Shown in pieces: positions 1 through 10,900 of a stretch of 64,000 nt of DNA. Position 1 is the stretch's first letter. Each line of letters starts with the position of its first letter. The notes beneath the pieces were generated by a model that did no database searches, was not told where the DNA came from, and saw only the letters and a list, made by a program, of their open reading frames with translations. Source of the DNA: Anaeramoeba flamelloides (taxonomy: Eukaryota; Metamonada; Anaeramoebidae); NCBI GenBank assembly GCA_027625915.1, contig JANTQA010000033.1, positions 9,486,001 to 9,550,000 of the forward strand. The letters are read 5' to 3'. The translations under genes and the position numbers were made by a program.

Positions 1-110
1 GTTTCAAAAATCACATTATCGCTAGCATTAATACATATTATAGAATGAATTATTTGAAGTTCTGAATTGTTGATTATATTGAAAATTTTTATTCACCATG
101 AAATTTTAAT

Positions 111-1180
111 TAAGGTTTATAATCCCTGAAACTTTAGAAAATAGTATCTTGTATATGGTTTGGGCTCATTCTATTTTACTTCTTAGGGGATCAATCTTCA
201 ACTTAAAATATTTTTCATAGTGGTTCAAAAAAGAATTTTTTTGAAACAGGTGGGTATCGGAATTTAAGGGTTTAAGACTAATGTTTTTGTTGGTATTTAA
301 TAAAAATTTATGGTTTTCAAGCTGTTAATTGGAAGTTATATTTCACCTGTAATCAATTTCCTAATATATATATATTTCTAAATTCCGAAGATTTGGACAC
401 AGTTATATAGTTGAAAGAATAACAATACCCCACTTTAGATCCTATTTGGGAATAATTTTGATTTTACAAACTATTTCATTTTTTGTCTTTTTTTTTTAGT
501 TTTAATTTCCTTTTTTCCCAGGTTCCCTCATCTGTTTTGTTAGATCTGGACGTTTTTTTCGATGGTTGATAGAAGTTTAGTGTTGGGTTACTTAAATTGG
601 AAAACCTCATACAATTTATTGAAGGTATAAATAATTTGATAGATCAACAATTGTTAGTGAAATTTCAATAAATTTACCAATACTTTTTTTTTACTCTCGT
701 TTCATAATTTTGGACACACTGTTTTTGATTTTTAGTTTTATATTTTTTTTCTTTTATTTGGATGAAAATGATTAGTTATAAAAACATTAATACTCTATAA
801 CTAAAATGTGGTTTTATATTATGTTTGGAAAAATATAATAAATCGAGTTTTATTTAGCCAATTTTTGATTTTGGGTGTTTCCAAAATTTTGGAATGGGGT
901 TTAGATATAGATATTAAAATCTTTAAATAAAATCGAACCTAAATAAAAATTTCAATCAACAACATAATTATAAAATTTCTTATTAAATACCTTAAAGCCA
1001 ATTAGTCTTATACACTTTTCAATTGGGATTTCCACCTATTTCAAAAAAAAAAACCATTTTTGAACCAATATCCAAAAATATTGTAAGTTGAAGATTGATC
1101 CCCTAAGAAGTAAAATAGAATGAGCCCAAACCATATACAAGATACTATTTTCTGAAGTTTCAGGTATTATAAACCTTAAA
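111..1180. mobile_element. Family F long palindromic element, split by element A1
   Basis: Two nearly identical arms run in opposite orientation: about 111-322 and about 962-1180. Seen directly: the reverse complement of 1038-1180 matches 111-265 almost base for base (for example TATGGTTTGGGCTCATTC in both arms), and weaker similarity continues inward to about 322 and 962. Without the A1 insertion near its centre, the element would be an almost perfect foldback of roughly 540 bp. No protein is encoded; the short reading frame across the right arm is spurious. High arm identity suggests this copy is young, or that the arms are kept alike by conversion. Confidence 0.75.
376..903 (+). mobile_element. 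Family A inverted-repeat element, copy A1
   Basis: About 528 bp of non-coding sequence with imperfect terminal inverted repeats. The left end contains ATTCCGAAGATTTGGACACA; the right end, reverse-complemented, reads CCCCATTCCAAAATTTTGG. The interior shares long stretches with copies near 9311 and 40808, for example GTTAGATCTGGAC and ATAGAAGTTTAGTGTTG. It sits inside the central spacer of element F. The short TIRs and absence of coding sequence fit a MITE of the Tc1/mariner type; the superfamily is inferred. Confidence 0.75.
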
Positions 1181-1417
1181 CAGATGTAGTCTTTTAAAAC
1201 CTTAATTTTTATTATTATTGTTTCAATTAACATAAAAAAGATAAATTCTGATTTATTATTCTCGTCCTAGCAAAAAAAGTAAACTCAATATTTTTCAAAA
1301 TTTTTTTAAAACTATTAAAAACTGGAACACGCTCTCTGGTTTTAAGGATGTAAAATTAGGTTAAATTGTAAATATAAGATATAAAAAGATCAGAAAAAAA
1401 TATTCAATACTTTGATA

Positions 1418-1612
1418 CAGTCAGTTCCACTTTTAAGGCACAAACTGTCAACGAAATTTAAGGCACAATAAAAATATCAAATTAAGGCACAAAATTTGTA
1501 ATTATTTTTAAACAAATTATTTTAACTAGAATTTGAATTTTGTGCCTTAATTTAAGATTTTTTTAAATCTTAAATTTCGTTGAAGTTTGTGTCTTAAAAG
1601 TGGAACTGGCTG
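1418..1612. mobile_element. Family B foldback MITE, copy B1 (Tc1/mariner-type ends)
   Basis: A 195-bp near-perfect palindrome beginning CAGTCAGTTCCACTTTTAAG and ending with its inverse. It is bordered by TA on both sides (1416-1417 and 1613-1614), the target duplication expected of Tc1/mariner transposition; CAGT ends are also typical of that superfamily. Two more copies lie at 26973 and 49828. There is no coding content, so a transposase supplied in trans would be needed. Confidence 0.85.
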
Positions 1613-1614
1613 TA

Positions 1615-2333
1615 TTTGAATATAAGTTTTTTTAATTAATAGACAAGCCAAAAAAGTCTCATTACCAAGATAAAGATAATACCCAAAAATGATATTTTTG
1701 TAGTGTGTTGTTCTCTACCTTTTGTTTTCACTCTTGTAGAAAAGTCACATGATAAGAATAGCACAATCCCTACAGATACTTTCAAGACTTTTTCGAACTT
1801 TCAGACTAACAATCTGGAAGATTTCAGTCTCTGAGATTCTTTCATATTTTTTCAAATTTCAAATACTTGAGACAAAACTTTTATCAGCCAAAAAAAGGGA
1901 TAAAAATAATAATTAAAAAAAGAAAACATTTGGAATTTAATTGAAATTTTTAAAAGTTAACAAAAGATCTATAAATATTTGTTAAACTTTCAATAACCTG
2001 AAACTCTTTTTATGAAAACTGAAAAGTGGATGTTAATTAAATTACATGTTTTTAATAATTTGACTTGTAAAAACTTTTAAATTGAAAGTTATTGAATTGT
2101 GATCTTGAAATTTCTTTCAAAATTTGCAACAATTTCTAAAAAACAAAAGTATTGTAAAGTAAAAAAAGTAACTAGAATGTTTATGTTATTTTTGTTGTGC
2201 AATTACTTATTTGTAATCATTTTTTTCTTCTTTTTTCCTTTCGACATTGTCTACTTTTACTTTGTTTATTTGAAATTTCAAATCTTCAAATTCTAATTGG
2301 ATTACTTTGTAAAATTTCTTTCGATCCAGACAA
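1615..2333. other. Upstream region of the 2334 gene, no gene seen
   Basis: AT-rich sequence with runs of A and T. I see no coding exon, RNA gene or repeat copy. The short open frames at 2099-2388 are low-complexity and overlap the start of the following gene. Presumably it holds the promoter and 5' leader of that gene, but no motif can be named. Confidence 0.4.
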
Positions 2334-4397
2334 ATGTACAACCAAGAGCAAAATTCGATTCTTCAAGTCCTCGAAAAATGTGAATTAAAGTTATACATTC
2401 CTTATAAATTTACTGGCGATCCTACAAAGGATCTGAATTCAAGACCTCGCAATTTTGTACTTCCAAACGAGGTCTTGAATTTTTATGTAGTTTTGAAAAA
2501 CACAACAAACTTTACACCAACAACAAAGTTTTTGGAGATGCTTGCACAAGAAATAAAAATTAATCTCACCATCAAGAATCAAGAACAAACAAAACCAAAA
2601 AAAAAATTAATTCTTCCATTTGATACCAACAATAGCTCTTGGGGTGAGGTTGTAAATGGTGAGAAACCCCCGAGCCTTGAAGGGAAAGAAAACCAGAATA
2701 TATTACGGAATAATCTGTCACCAAAAATCAAAAGAAAAACAAAAATAAAAACAAAAATCCTTCCAAAGTCCAAAAAAGAAAAAGAAAGAGAAAGTGAAAG
2801 ACAAAATTCCAAAAAAAGTCCAAATTTAAAAAGACACACCATTTATCAAACAACTTTGGAGCGACACTCAAGCGAACCAAATTTAATTTCAAAAAAATTT
2901 AAAAAAAAAAATTCCAAAGAATCTGTCTTTGGTGAATTTTCCCCAAAGCAAAACCAATTTTCGAACAAATTAGAAGTAGTCCATCACAAACTAAGAAAAA
3001 TTGGGGTTATCAAACCTTTAAATAAGGAATTAACTCATTTCCAATTATCAAACAATGAGATTTTATTGAAAATGTGCATTCCGTTATATACCGAGAGCAA
3101 TTTGCCGAATTCTTCGACAAATAAAGAAGGCAAATATTCGATTAATAATAAAAATAATAATAACAATAATAATAATAGCCTAATCCAAAAGAAACCAAAC
3201 AGAAGAAAAATAAATTTAAAAATGTCTCTCTCAACAATAAACACGAATTCGAGTTCCAATTTTTGCTCCAATTTCAATCCAAAAAATCAAGAGAACGAAA
3301 ATTTCGTTCATTCGTTACAGGGCCAGAATATATTAAATGACCAACAATCCAGATCAACCGAATTAAACAATTTTGTTGACAATTTGCTGGACAATATCAA
3401 TTCAACAACAAAGACTTTCAATCGCGATTTTGATTTTAATTTATACATGATGAGTCCATTAGAAATTGAAACGAGCTATCTAAACTTGGGCAATACAATC
3501 TTTTTTTCAATAACGTTACAAAACAACCAAATAAAATTTGATGTTACAATCCATTCGGTTGAATTTCTTTTGAATTCGACCAAAAAATTGGATTCCAAAA
3601 GCACTAAACGAAAACCAGAAAGGAAAGGTGAAAGGGGCGAGGAGAAGGAGGTGGGGAGGGGGTACCGAAATGAGTGGGAAATGGTAAAGGGGAAGAGGCG
3701 ATCTAAAAAAAAAAAAAAAAAAGCAATGGATCAGATACGTTTAGATCAATATTTCATTATCACCGAAGAATCCAAAATGCTAAATAACGGCAAAACGCTA
3801 GTCCTGTCCCCGCAAGAAAAGTGTAATCTATTATTTAAATTGGAACCAAAAACCGCTGGAATGGGGAAAACTAGGCTTATTTCAGGAAAATTTTGCTCGT
3901 TAATTTTTTGTAATTGGAAAATGGATTGGATTGATCAGTTATTAACTTCCAAAATTGATTTGCTTTGGGAAAGAAAGCACGATTCAGATATCCAAATATG
4001 CACACGGATTAAAAAGAATATCATATTAAACCAGCAATCATCTTTAGATCTTGAAATAATCAATTTAAGTGAAAGACATCGAGAACTTAGAATCGATATC
4101 CCTTTGCAGCAGAGCGCCATTCCCCTCAAAGAAATATCCATCGCAAACTTAAAAAATACTGAAACGGAAATCGATCATTTGAAAAAAATAAAAACACCAC
4201 AAAACGAAACAACCTTATTATGTCTTGAAAAATCAACAATCATTAATTTGAAATCAAAAAGTACAGTAAAACTTAAATTGGACTTTATCCCTCTACAATA
4301 TGGATTTCTGAAATTCCATTTTACTTTTTATGATTTGATGATGGGGAAAGTGATAATGCCAGACGAAAAAATCGTTTTCTTTTGCTCAAAAAAATAA
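2334..4397 (+). CDS. 687-aa beta-domain protein, possible TRAPP-II accessory subunit (TRAPPC14-like)
   Basis: Single-exon gene. The start is the first ATG after an in-frame TAA about 20 bases upstream. The N-terminus (residues about 16-75) reads LYIPYKF..GDP...RPRNF.LPNEVLNFYVVLK. This resembles the opening of TRAPPC14/MAP11, where a short 'YFP...GDP.R.....Y.GE.V.F.L.L' stretch begins the protein. Residues 80-200 are Lys/Ser-rich and probably disordered, with an Asn run near 270-280 and a Lys run near 457-463. The middle (about 365-410, 490-530) and C-terminus (about 600-687, ending in alternating hydrophobic strands LKLDFIPLQYGFLKFHFTFY) look like Ig-type beta sandwiches. If the assignment is right, it would act at the Golgi/recycling or ciliary-base TRAPP-II complex. 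The similarity is by eye and weak; another TRAPP beta-subunit (TRAPPC13, Trs65) or an unrelated protein is possible. That the gene is real is much surer than its function. Confidence 0.8.
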   Translation: MYNQEQNSILQVLEKCELKLYIPYKFTGDPTKDLNSRPRNFVLPNEVLNFYVVLKNTTNFTPTTKFLEMLAQEIKINLTIKNQEQTKPKKKLILPFDTNNSSWGEVVNGEKPPSLEGKENQNILRNNLSPKIKRKTKIKTKILPKSKKEKERESERQNSKKSPNLKRHTIYQTTLERHSSEPNLISKKFKKKNSKESVFGEFSPKQNQFSNKLEVVHHKLRKIGVIKPLNKELTHFQLSNNEILLKMCIPLYTESNLPNSSTNKEGKYSINNKNNNNNNNNSLIQKKPNRRKINLKMSLSTINTNSSSNFCSNFNPKNQENENFVHSLQGQNILNDQQSRSTELNNFVDNLLDNINSTTKTFNRDFDFNLYMMSPLEIETSYLNLGNTIFFSITLQNNQIKFDVTIHSVEFLLNSTKKLDSKSTKRKPERKGERGEEKEVGRGYRNEWEMVKGKRRSKKKKKKAMDQIRLDQYFIITEESKMLNNGKTLVLSPQEKCNLLFKLEPKTAGMGKTRLISGKFCSLIFCNWKMDWIDQLLTSKIDLLWERKHDSDIQICTRIKKNIILNQQSSLDLEIINLSERHRELRIDIPLQQSAIPLKEISIANLKNTETEIDHLKKIKTPQNETTLLCLEKSTIINLKSKSTVKLKLDFIPLQYGFLKFHFTFYDLMMGKVIMPDEKIVFFCSKK

Positions 4398-5039
4398 TAT
4401 TATAAATGTAAATTTTTAATATGTCAGAAAAATGAAAAGGTACTATTTTTTTCTAATGAAGGCTTTTCAATTTCTCCATTAAAACTTATAGAGAATAATT
4501 ATTTAAGAAAAGGTGATTTTTTGATTTTAAATACTCTCGAATAAATGGTTTTTTTTTTTATTTTTTTTTGATTGTTTGGGATTTTTATTTTTTTGATTTT
4601 GTAAAACAAAATTCCAAATTGATGAATATGTTTTTATCATAAATTGAAAGATTTTTGTAAAGGTTTTTTTTTTTAAATTTTAAAATCCTAATTTATTTTT
4701 GACAAAATAAAAAATAAAAAATTATTTGTGGACGAAATATATTGCCATTTTCGAATTAAAAAAAATGTTTTTCTATTGAAAAATGTGAATTGTGTTAAAA
4801 AGGGGTATTAATTAAATACATACTAAGAATTTTAAGGTATTTTTTCAAGAATTTTGACAACTGTTATTTTATTACAAAAAATTAAATGGTAACTTTTGAA
4901 TTTTATAAAAAGCATCAAAAAATTAATAAAAATCGGAGATATTATTAATAAAAAGAATTCATCATTTATATTATTTTATCATTAGTAAGTGATAATAAAA
5001 TTAGTGATTCTATAACAAAATTTCTAAAAAAAAATATTT
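4398..5039. other. Intergenic, 3' flank of the 2334 gene
   Basis: AT-rich non-coding sequence. No unambiguous polyadenylation signal, repeat copy or RNA gene recognised. Confidence 0.35.
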
Positions 5040-5720
5040 AGAAATTTGGGAAGTGTCATAGAGTGCCGTAGAGTGTCTAGGTTTTCTTGGGGTTTGCTAT
5101 TTTATTTGCTAAGTGTTCCATTGATTTTCGAGGTTTTTTTTTGAGGTTTTCTATTTTATTTAGAAAATCCATTGATTTTCGTTTGGTTGTTTTGAGTTTT
5201 CTATTTATTTGGAAAATCAATAGATTTTCGTTAGGTTTTTCTTTACTTTTCGAAATAAACCGAAAATTTATTACAATTTTCTGTTGATTTCAAAATTAAA
5301 AAAAAAAAACCTAGAACACTTCACAAATAAAATAGAAAACATCAAAAAAACCAAGAAAATTTCACAAATAAATAGAAAACTCAAAAAAAACCTAACGAAA
5401 ATCTATAGATTTTCCAAATAAATAGAAAACTCGAGAAAACCTAACGGTACTTTTTTTTTAATTTAAGAAATTAAAAGAAAATTTCAAAAATTTTCTTTTT
5501 ATTTCTCAAATTATGTAAAAGCTAACCGGGTTTTCCTTGATTCAAAATAGTCGAGTAAAAAGAATGATTATTCTCTATTCTCATTAAATTCTAGGAAACC
5601 TAACCGTGTGTTATTTTTTTAATTTTTGAAATGATTAAAAAAATTATAGTGGTTTTCTTGGAGTTTTCTATTTTGTTCTTGAAATCTATCGATTTTATAA
5701 TCATAAGTAAGCCCAATAAA
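5040..5720. repeat. Family E hairpin array, copy E1
   Basis: Modular repeat made of successive self-complementary units. It opens with GAGTGCCGTAGAGTG, followed by segments such as GGTTTTTCTTTACTTTTCG and their inverse. Typical unit arms are GAAAATC(A/T)AT(A/T)GATTTTC and TTGGAAAATC paired with AATAGAAAACTC. Units are separated by (C)CTAACG-type spacers, for example near 5392, 5440, 5523 and 5600. The same modules occur in copies at 23955, 25728, 57765 and 62610 in different order and number. There is no coding potential; the translated fragment at 5087-5287 is an accident of the repeat. Confidence 0.75.
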
Positions 5721-7194
5721 GCCAATGGCGTAAAGTAGAAAAGTAATTAGCTTTCTTCAAAAATAAATAAAGATTAAATAAAACTTTTAATTAAATCTTT
5801 TTATTAAAAGTGGACACCCCGAAAACAGCTTTTCATTATCTTTTTAGACTTTTTTTTCTTTCATTTTTTGAATTTTTTAATTGAGTTTTTTAAAAAAAAG
5901 GTAGTTACTTGAAAGGATCTAGCATATAAAAAAAATTTCAAGTAAATTTGTAACAAATCTAAAAAAAAGAAAAATTAACCACATCTTGAAATTGAAAAAG
6001 AAGAAAAAAACTTATTACTATTAAACCTGGATTTACTTTAAATATGATTCTCAGAAATGAATTATTGTTTTAAAAATCAAATCCATTTTTCAAATTTCTT
6101 GAAATGTGTAAAACTAAATATGTATTTCCTTCTAATATATTTATTTTTTATTTTTTCTAATTTCTCGTAATAAAAACCAAACATAATATTAGATTATCGT
6201 TTGATTATTAAAAATTCAAGGAAATGTTAATTAATAAAAAAAAATCAAGAATTAAAAATATTAAAGATAATAAACTGTAATAATTTTTACTTATTTTTAA
6301 AATTGGATGTAAAATCTATTAATTTGTTGAAGTTTGAATAAAAAAAGGTTAAAAAAGTTTTGGTAATTTTTTTTTTAATCATAAAAGATTCAATCTAAAT
6401 TTATTTGTACAAAAAAAAACAAAATTTTAAGAAACATACATCGGTATTTCTTTTTTAAAATTATCAGTATTAATAATTTTAATTTATAAAGGAAAAAAGA
6501 TATTTTTTAGTGAGTAAAATTTGAAAACAGTCTTAAATTGATTCTTTAGAAGTAAAATTTTCTTATAATAAAATAAATCTTCAATAGATATTATATATTT
6601 TTAGCTATTTTCATTATTTAGATTTATTTTTTGAGATTATTTATTACCCAGTGGGGTTTAAAATTTTCTAAACATAATCCGGAAAGAAAATCGTTTATTA
6701 CTTGAATGTTTGGTCGACGTTATATTTTATTTTATTTCTTGAATGAAAGATAATAACAAAAAAAACATTAATTTAATACCTCATACGATATTAAGAATCC
6801 TTAAATTTCCTTTTTAGTTTTAAAATTGTTTGTTTTTAGTGATGTGTGGTATACTCTACACAGAAAAAAATTGGCTTTTTTTTGTGATAAAAATTTTCAA
6901 TAAAATTTTACAATTTGTTTTCAATTTTTACAAAAAAATAAAATTGTTTTCTTTATTTGTTTCAATTCTCAAGAAAAAAATAATAAAAATTCAATCACTT
7001 GTGTGATCTTGAAATTATTGTGTTTTTTTTAATGAAAAAATAATCAAAGGTTGAAAGTATTATTCTTTGTTTTTGTTTCAATTTTTAGTAAAAACTTCTC
7101 GGGGTTTTATTGAATCAGAATAGCAAATAAATGTCACTTTTAACAATATTCTAAATCGCATTTAGATGTTTATATTTATTTAACCAAATTCTTT

Positions 7195-7233
<39 letters not shown>

Positions 7234-7570
7234 ATTCTCGTATATTAAAATATTTATATCCAAATTATTTCAAATAGAAAAAAAATTCTCTAAAGAAGAA
7301 AGATATCTTATATTCTGTGAAAAAAGTATACAAAAAGAAACTTTAAAAGGGAAAAATATGGAGTATTTAAATAGGATAGTATAAAAACTACTTAATTTCA
7401 AAAATAGAACAATACTTGTTTAAAACTTGAATATAAAATTATTTATTCGTTCATTGAGTGGTTCAAATCAATTTTTTTCTTTTTGATAAAATAATGAGAA
7501 AAAGAATCTAATAATTAGGAAAAAATATTATCAAAATACTTTTTTTAAAAACTGGAAAATTCAAATAACC
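5721..7570. other. Gene-free AT-rich stretch with a 36-base poly-A run
   Basis: No coding exon or RNA gene seen. It contains a run of about 36 A (7196-7231), which could be a simple slippage tract or the fossil tail of a retroposed sequence; no recognisable body precedes it. The rest is A/T-rich with no clear repeat copy. Confidence 0.4.
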
Positions 7571-7997
7571 ATTGTGGAAAAAAAGTGAAACACAAAAAAA
7601 AAGTTCAATGCGGTTTTTAATTGGGAACCTTACTAAAAATGAAAAGTAAAATCAATTAAAAAAGAATAAATAAATAAATAAAGACAAATTGAATTATTCA
7701 CCACAATAACAGTTTTTTAAATACTATCTTTTAGTATGGGTTTTTCTTTGATTGATCAATTATTAAAAATTTGTTCAAAAAATTGACTATTTTTGAGATC
7801 TCCAAAACCGTCAATAATTTCGATAAATCAAGTAGATTTAAATTGTATTTGTTGGTTTGATTGAAAATAATATAATGGATTATTATTTTAAGTTAATTGG
7901 TTTCTTATTTTATTGATTTTACTTTTCATTTTTAGTAATGTTCCCAATTAAAAACCGCATTGAACTTTTTTTTTGTGTTTCTCTTTTTTTCCACAAT
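7571..7997. mobile_element. Family C long-TIR element, copy C1
   Basis: A 427-bp element with terminal inverted repeats of about 80 bp. The left end starts ATTGTGGAAAAAAAGTG and passes through TTCAATGCGGTTTTTAATTG. The right end is the inverse, passing through CAATTAAAAACCGCATTGAA and ending CCACAAT. The subterminal motif TTTTTAATTG(G/A)GAAC is shared with the copy at 20407. It is non-coding and MITE-like, and the target duplication is unclear. Confidence 0.75.
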
Positions 7998-8812
7998 GAT
8001 AAGATATAACCTAAAAAATACCTCTTAATTTGTTTATCTTTAATATGTAATTTATAACACAATCTTAATTTTTTTAGTAGGTTAAAAATATTACAAATAA
8101 TAAAAATATCAATATATTTTAGTAGTATTTCGAAATTTTACATATTTTCAAATAAATAAAATAAATCAAAAGTTATAATAAAACCAATAAATAAACATGA
8201 CTAATTTTAAGAATAAAAAGTTTTTTTTTTATTATTCAATATTTGAAAAGGAATATTGCATAAATTATTTAATTTTCTAGAAATTTAGTAAATTATTGGA
8301 AATTAAATAAAAATGATCAATTGTTTTAGATCTTCAATGATTAAATATTGAATTTTGATTAGCTGAAAAGGATTAATTTTTCAAAAAAAAAAAACAAAAA
8401 ACTAAATCTCTTAAAAAGTAAAAATTGAAGGGGATAAATTCATAATTTATATTTGAAACAGTGAATAAGGATAGCAATCATGGACATTTTTAACTTTATT
8501 CATTATTATAATATTAAAATATTTTGTTTAGTTATCATAGATTTTTTATACAGGACCAAATTTGAAAAGTTATTTGTACTATCAAACTATCATAAATTAC
8601 AAAAATCAAAATTTTCATAAATATAAAAATGTTTTAGAAATTTTTCTTACTTGATTTTGAATAATTAAATAAAAACAAAAAGATGAAATATTTTTAATGA
8701 AAATTGTTAGAGAATTTATAAATCCTTTTAAAATGATCACTTATTTCTTGGAAGTTGATAAACATTTATTGGTCTCTCAAGTTGAATTACATCTTTGTGA
8801 AATTAAGTTTTC

Positions 8813-8844
<32 letters not shown>

Positions 8845-9310
8845 TGTGGGTGGGGCAAATAAAGTTTGATAATCCCTTGAAACTTGTATCCTTTCTTAAT
8901 TTTAAAAATCTTTTTTCAATAAATCCAATAAAAATATATTTAAAAATTGTTTAGCTATGTCATTCAATTAACTTTTGAATAAACTTTGTATCAGAAATAG
9001 ATATTAAAATGAACAATGGGTAATTATAAAAACTTGTTCAATATCATTTAGTATATTGATTTTAAAAAGATCTTTATATTATTTGAAATTTAAACAGAAG
9101 AATTTTATATTGTTTATATTTTTTTTATTTCCGAATTCTTCCTTTCATTTTTGATTCTTTGTATACTCACATAAAATATAGATCAAAAAAGTCCTTATGT
9201 ATAAACGGTGAGCATAAATTACAATCTATATCGTAATAAAACCCTAACCTAGAAATTTAAATTATAAAAATAAAGTGAAAATTTTGTCTGATTTATTAAT
9301 AACAGAACGA
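7998..9310. other. Gene-free AT-rich stretch
   Basis: No gene seen. It includes a 27-base T run (8819-8845). The frame at 8697-8954 crosses the T run, has no recognisable protein pattern, and was not accepted. Confidence 0.4.
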
Positions 9311-9843
9311 ACTAAATTTCAAAAATTGGATATGTTAAAAGGGATTAAAGAATAATAATACTACAGTTTTTATTCTATTTCGAAATAATTTTTATTTTTT
9401 TAAATTTTTATCATTTTTTGTCTTTTTTCTGTTATTGTTTCCATTGCCTTTTTTTCTAGTAACAAAATCTATTTCGTTAGATCTGGACCTTTTTCCAATA
9501 ATTGACAAGAAGGTTAGTGTTGAGTTAAATTAAATTGAAAAATAACGGACAAAATTGGTCCATGGTATCTAACCATTTGATCTTTCAATAATTGTTAAAA
9601 GAAATTTCAACAGATTTACCAATAGATTGTTATATTCCGCTCTCTTTATCCTTTTAACACATTGATTTTTATTTTTTCTTTTTTTATTTTTTTCCTTTAT
9701 TTGGATAATAATGGTTAAATATAAAAATATTAATACCGTATAACTTAAGTGAGATTTAATATTTAGTTTGGAAAATATAAAATAAATTATTTTTTATTAT
9801 TTTCGTTTTTAAAATTTTTATATTATTTTTGGAATGGGGTTTT
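9311..9843 (+). mobile_element. Family A inverted-repeat element, copy A2
   Basis: About 530 bp, same orientation as A1. It starts CTAAATTTCAAAAATTGG and ends TTTTTGGAATGGGG, with shared interior words GTTAGATCTGGAC, GTTAGTGTTGAGTT and GGTATCTAACCATTTGATC. More diverged from the family than the copy at 40808, so probably older. Confidence 0.7.
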
Positions 9844-10017
9844 TTATTTCAAGACTTTCTATTTTAACCTTATTTAAGAACACTAACTATTCTTTAAAAT
9901 TCCTCTAATGACTGTTTCTTGACAAACTCTCTTTGAATTAGAAGACACAAATTTAGTCACTTCAAAATTCTCTCTCTACCAGACTAAATGTTTCTAACAC
10001 TTAGTTCTTAACAATAA

Positions 10018-10095
10018 ATCCAAAAAATATAAAATATTTTAGAATTTTTTTCCTATTTTTGATTTTGGGTCTGTACAAAATTTTGGGAGAGGGCT
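10018..10095 (+). mobile_element. Family A fragment (right end only), A4
   Basis: This stretch reads as the last ~75 bp of family A: CTATTTTTGATTTTGGGT followed by TGTACAAAATTTTGGGAGAGGG, a diverged version of the right terminal repeat. No matching left end is close by, so it is a truncated or broken copy. Confidence 0.5.
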
Positions 10096-10357
10096 TTGTT
10101 TTCATAAAAAAGTAAAAAAAAATGTAAATCAAAAAATGTCGAAAAAAGAGTCATTAATTTATGTTTTTATAGTCATGTAAGGGTTTAATAAGGATATTAA
10201 AATTTTTTAATAATAGTATTTAAATTTTGTTGTGTTTAAGGAAGAGAAAAGTAATTGTAAACATATTTCAAAGATTGTGTGATGCTTTATCAACACTAAT
10301 ATTTGTTGTTGTTGTTGTTTTTTTTTTATCTTTTGGGTGCAGCCGTAATTAATTTCT

Positions 10358-10900
10358 TTAGAACCAGGAAGTCAATTGATAAAAGGTAAATGTGTATAAA
10401 AAAGTAATAGGGAGCGACAAAATATTATAATATTTCCAGAGCGATAATGTTAAAAAAAGATAACAAAGAAGTGAACAAATGGTTGGGATCACAACAATAC
10501 GAAGATCTTTTTGCACCTTTTTCTCAATAACGAATTTCTTTTTGTGTCGTTTTGGATAAATAATTGTGACGTAGACAAAAAATACAATAAGAGCAAGGAA
10601 TGTGATAAAGAATAAAATTAGCCAAATGCTGATAAACCCTTTTTGTGTGATGTTCTTTAGCAATTGGATCTTTTGTGAAACAAAAACACACATGAGAATT
10701 AATAATACCGATAAAGCAAATCTGAATAACAATTTCAAAGTTTTTTCTTGTGTGCTTTTTTCTTTTTCTTTCTCCTTTGTGATGAGTGGTTTGTTTTGTG
10801 TGCTTTCTGAGGTTTCTTCTGCATCAGTAAATTGTTGTTTAATTGTGCTTTTTAATCCTTCTAATCCGCTTTTTCTTTGATGTAAACTAGAAGTGTCCAT
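10358..10900 (-). CDS. Small four-helix membrane protein, TMEM128-like
   Basis: A 180-aa protein. The first ATG of the frame gives MDTSSLHQ...; the frame is open further upstream but has no ATG there. Residues 1-54 are polar and cytosolic-looking, with a KEKEKEK stretch. Hydrophobic segments lie at about 55-75, 88-114, 135-152 and 159-177, giving two pairs separated by a basic loop (PKRHKKK near 116). The size, the two-plus-two arrangement, and a helix-3 start with IPT followed by an LW...... motif before helix 4 all match the TMEM128 family. This is an ER membrane protein family of unclear function. Family assignment is by topology and a few residues, so moderate. Flanking DNA is non-coding on both sides. 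Confidence 0.75.
   Translation of the reverse strand: MDTSSLHQRKSGLEGLKSTIKQQFTDAEETSESTQNKPLITKEKEKEKSTQEKTLKLLFRFALSVLLILMCVFVSQKIQLLKNITQKGFISIWLILFFITFLALIVFFVYVTIIYPKRHKKKFVIEKKVQKDLRIVVIPTICSLLCYLFLTLSLWKYYNILSLPITFLYTFTFYQLTSWF

Noticed and set aside
1036-1233. 65-codon open frame on the minus strand
   Set aside because: It lies across the right arm of palindrome F and has no protein-like pattern.
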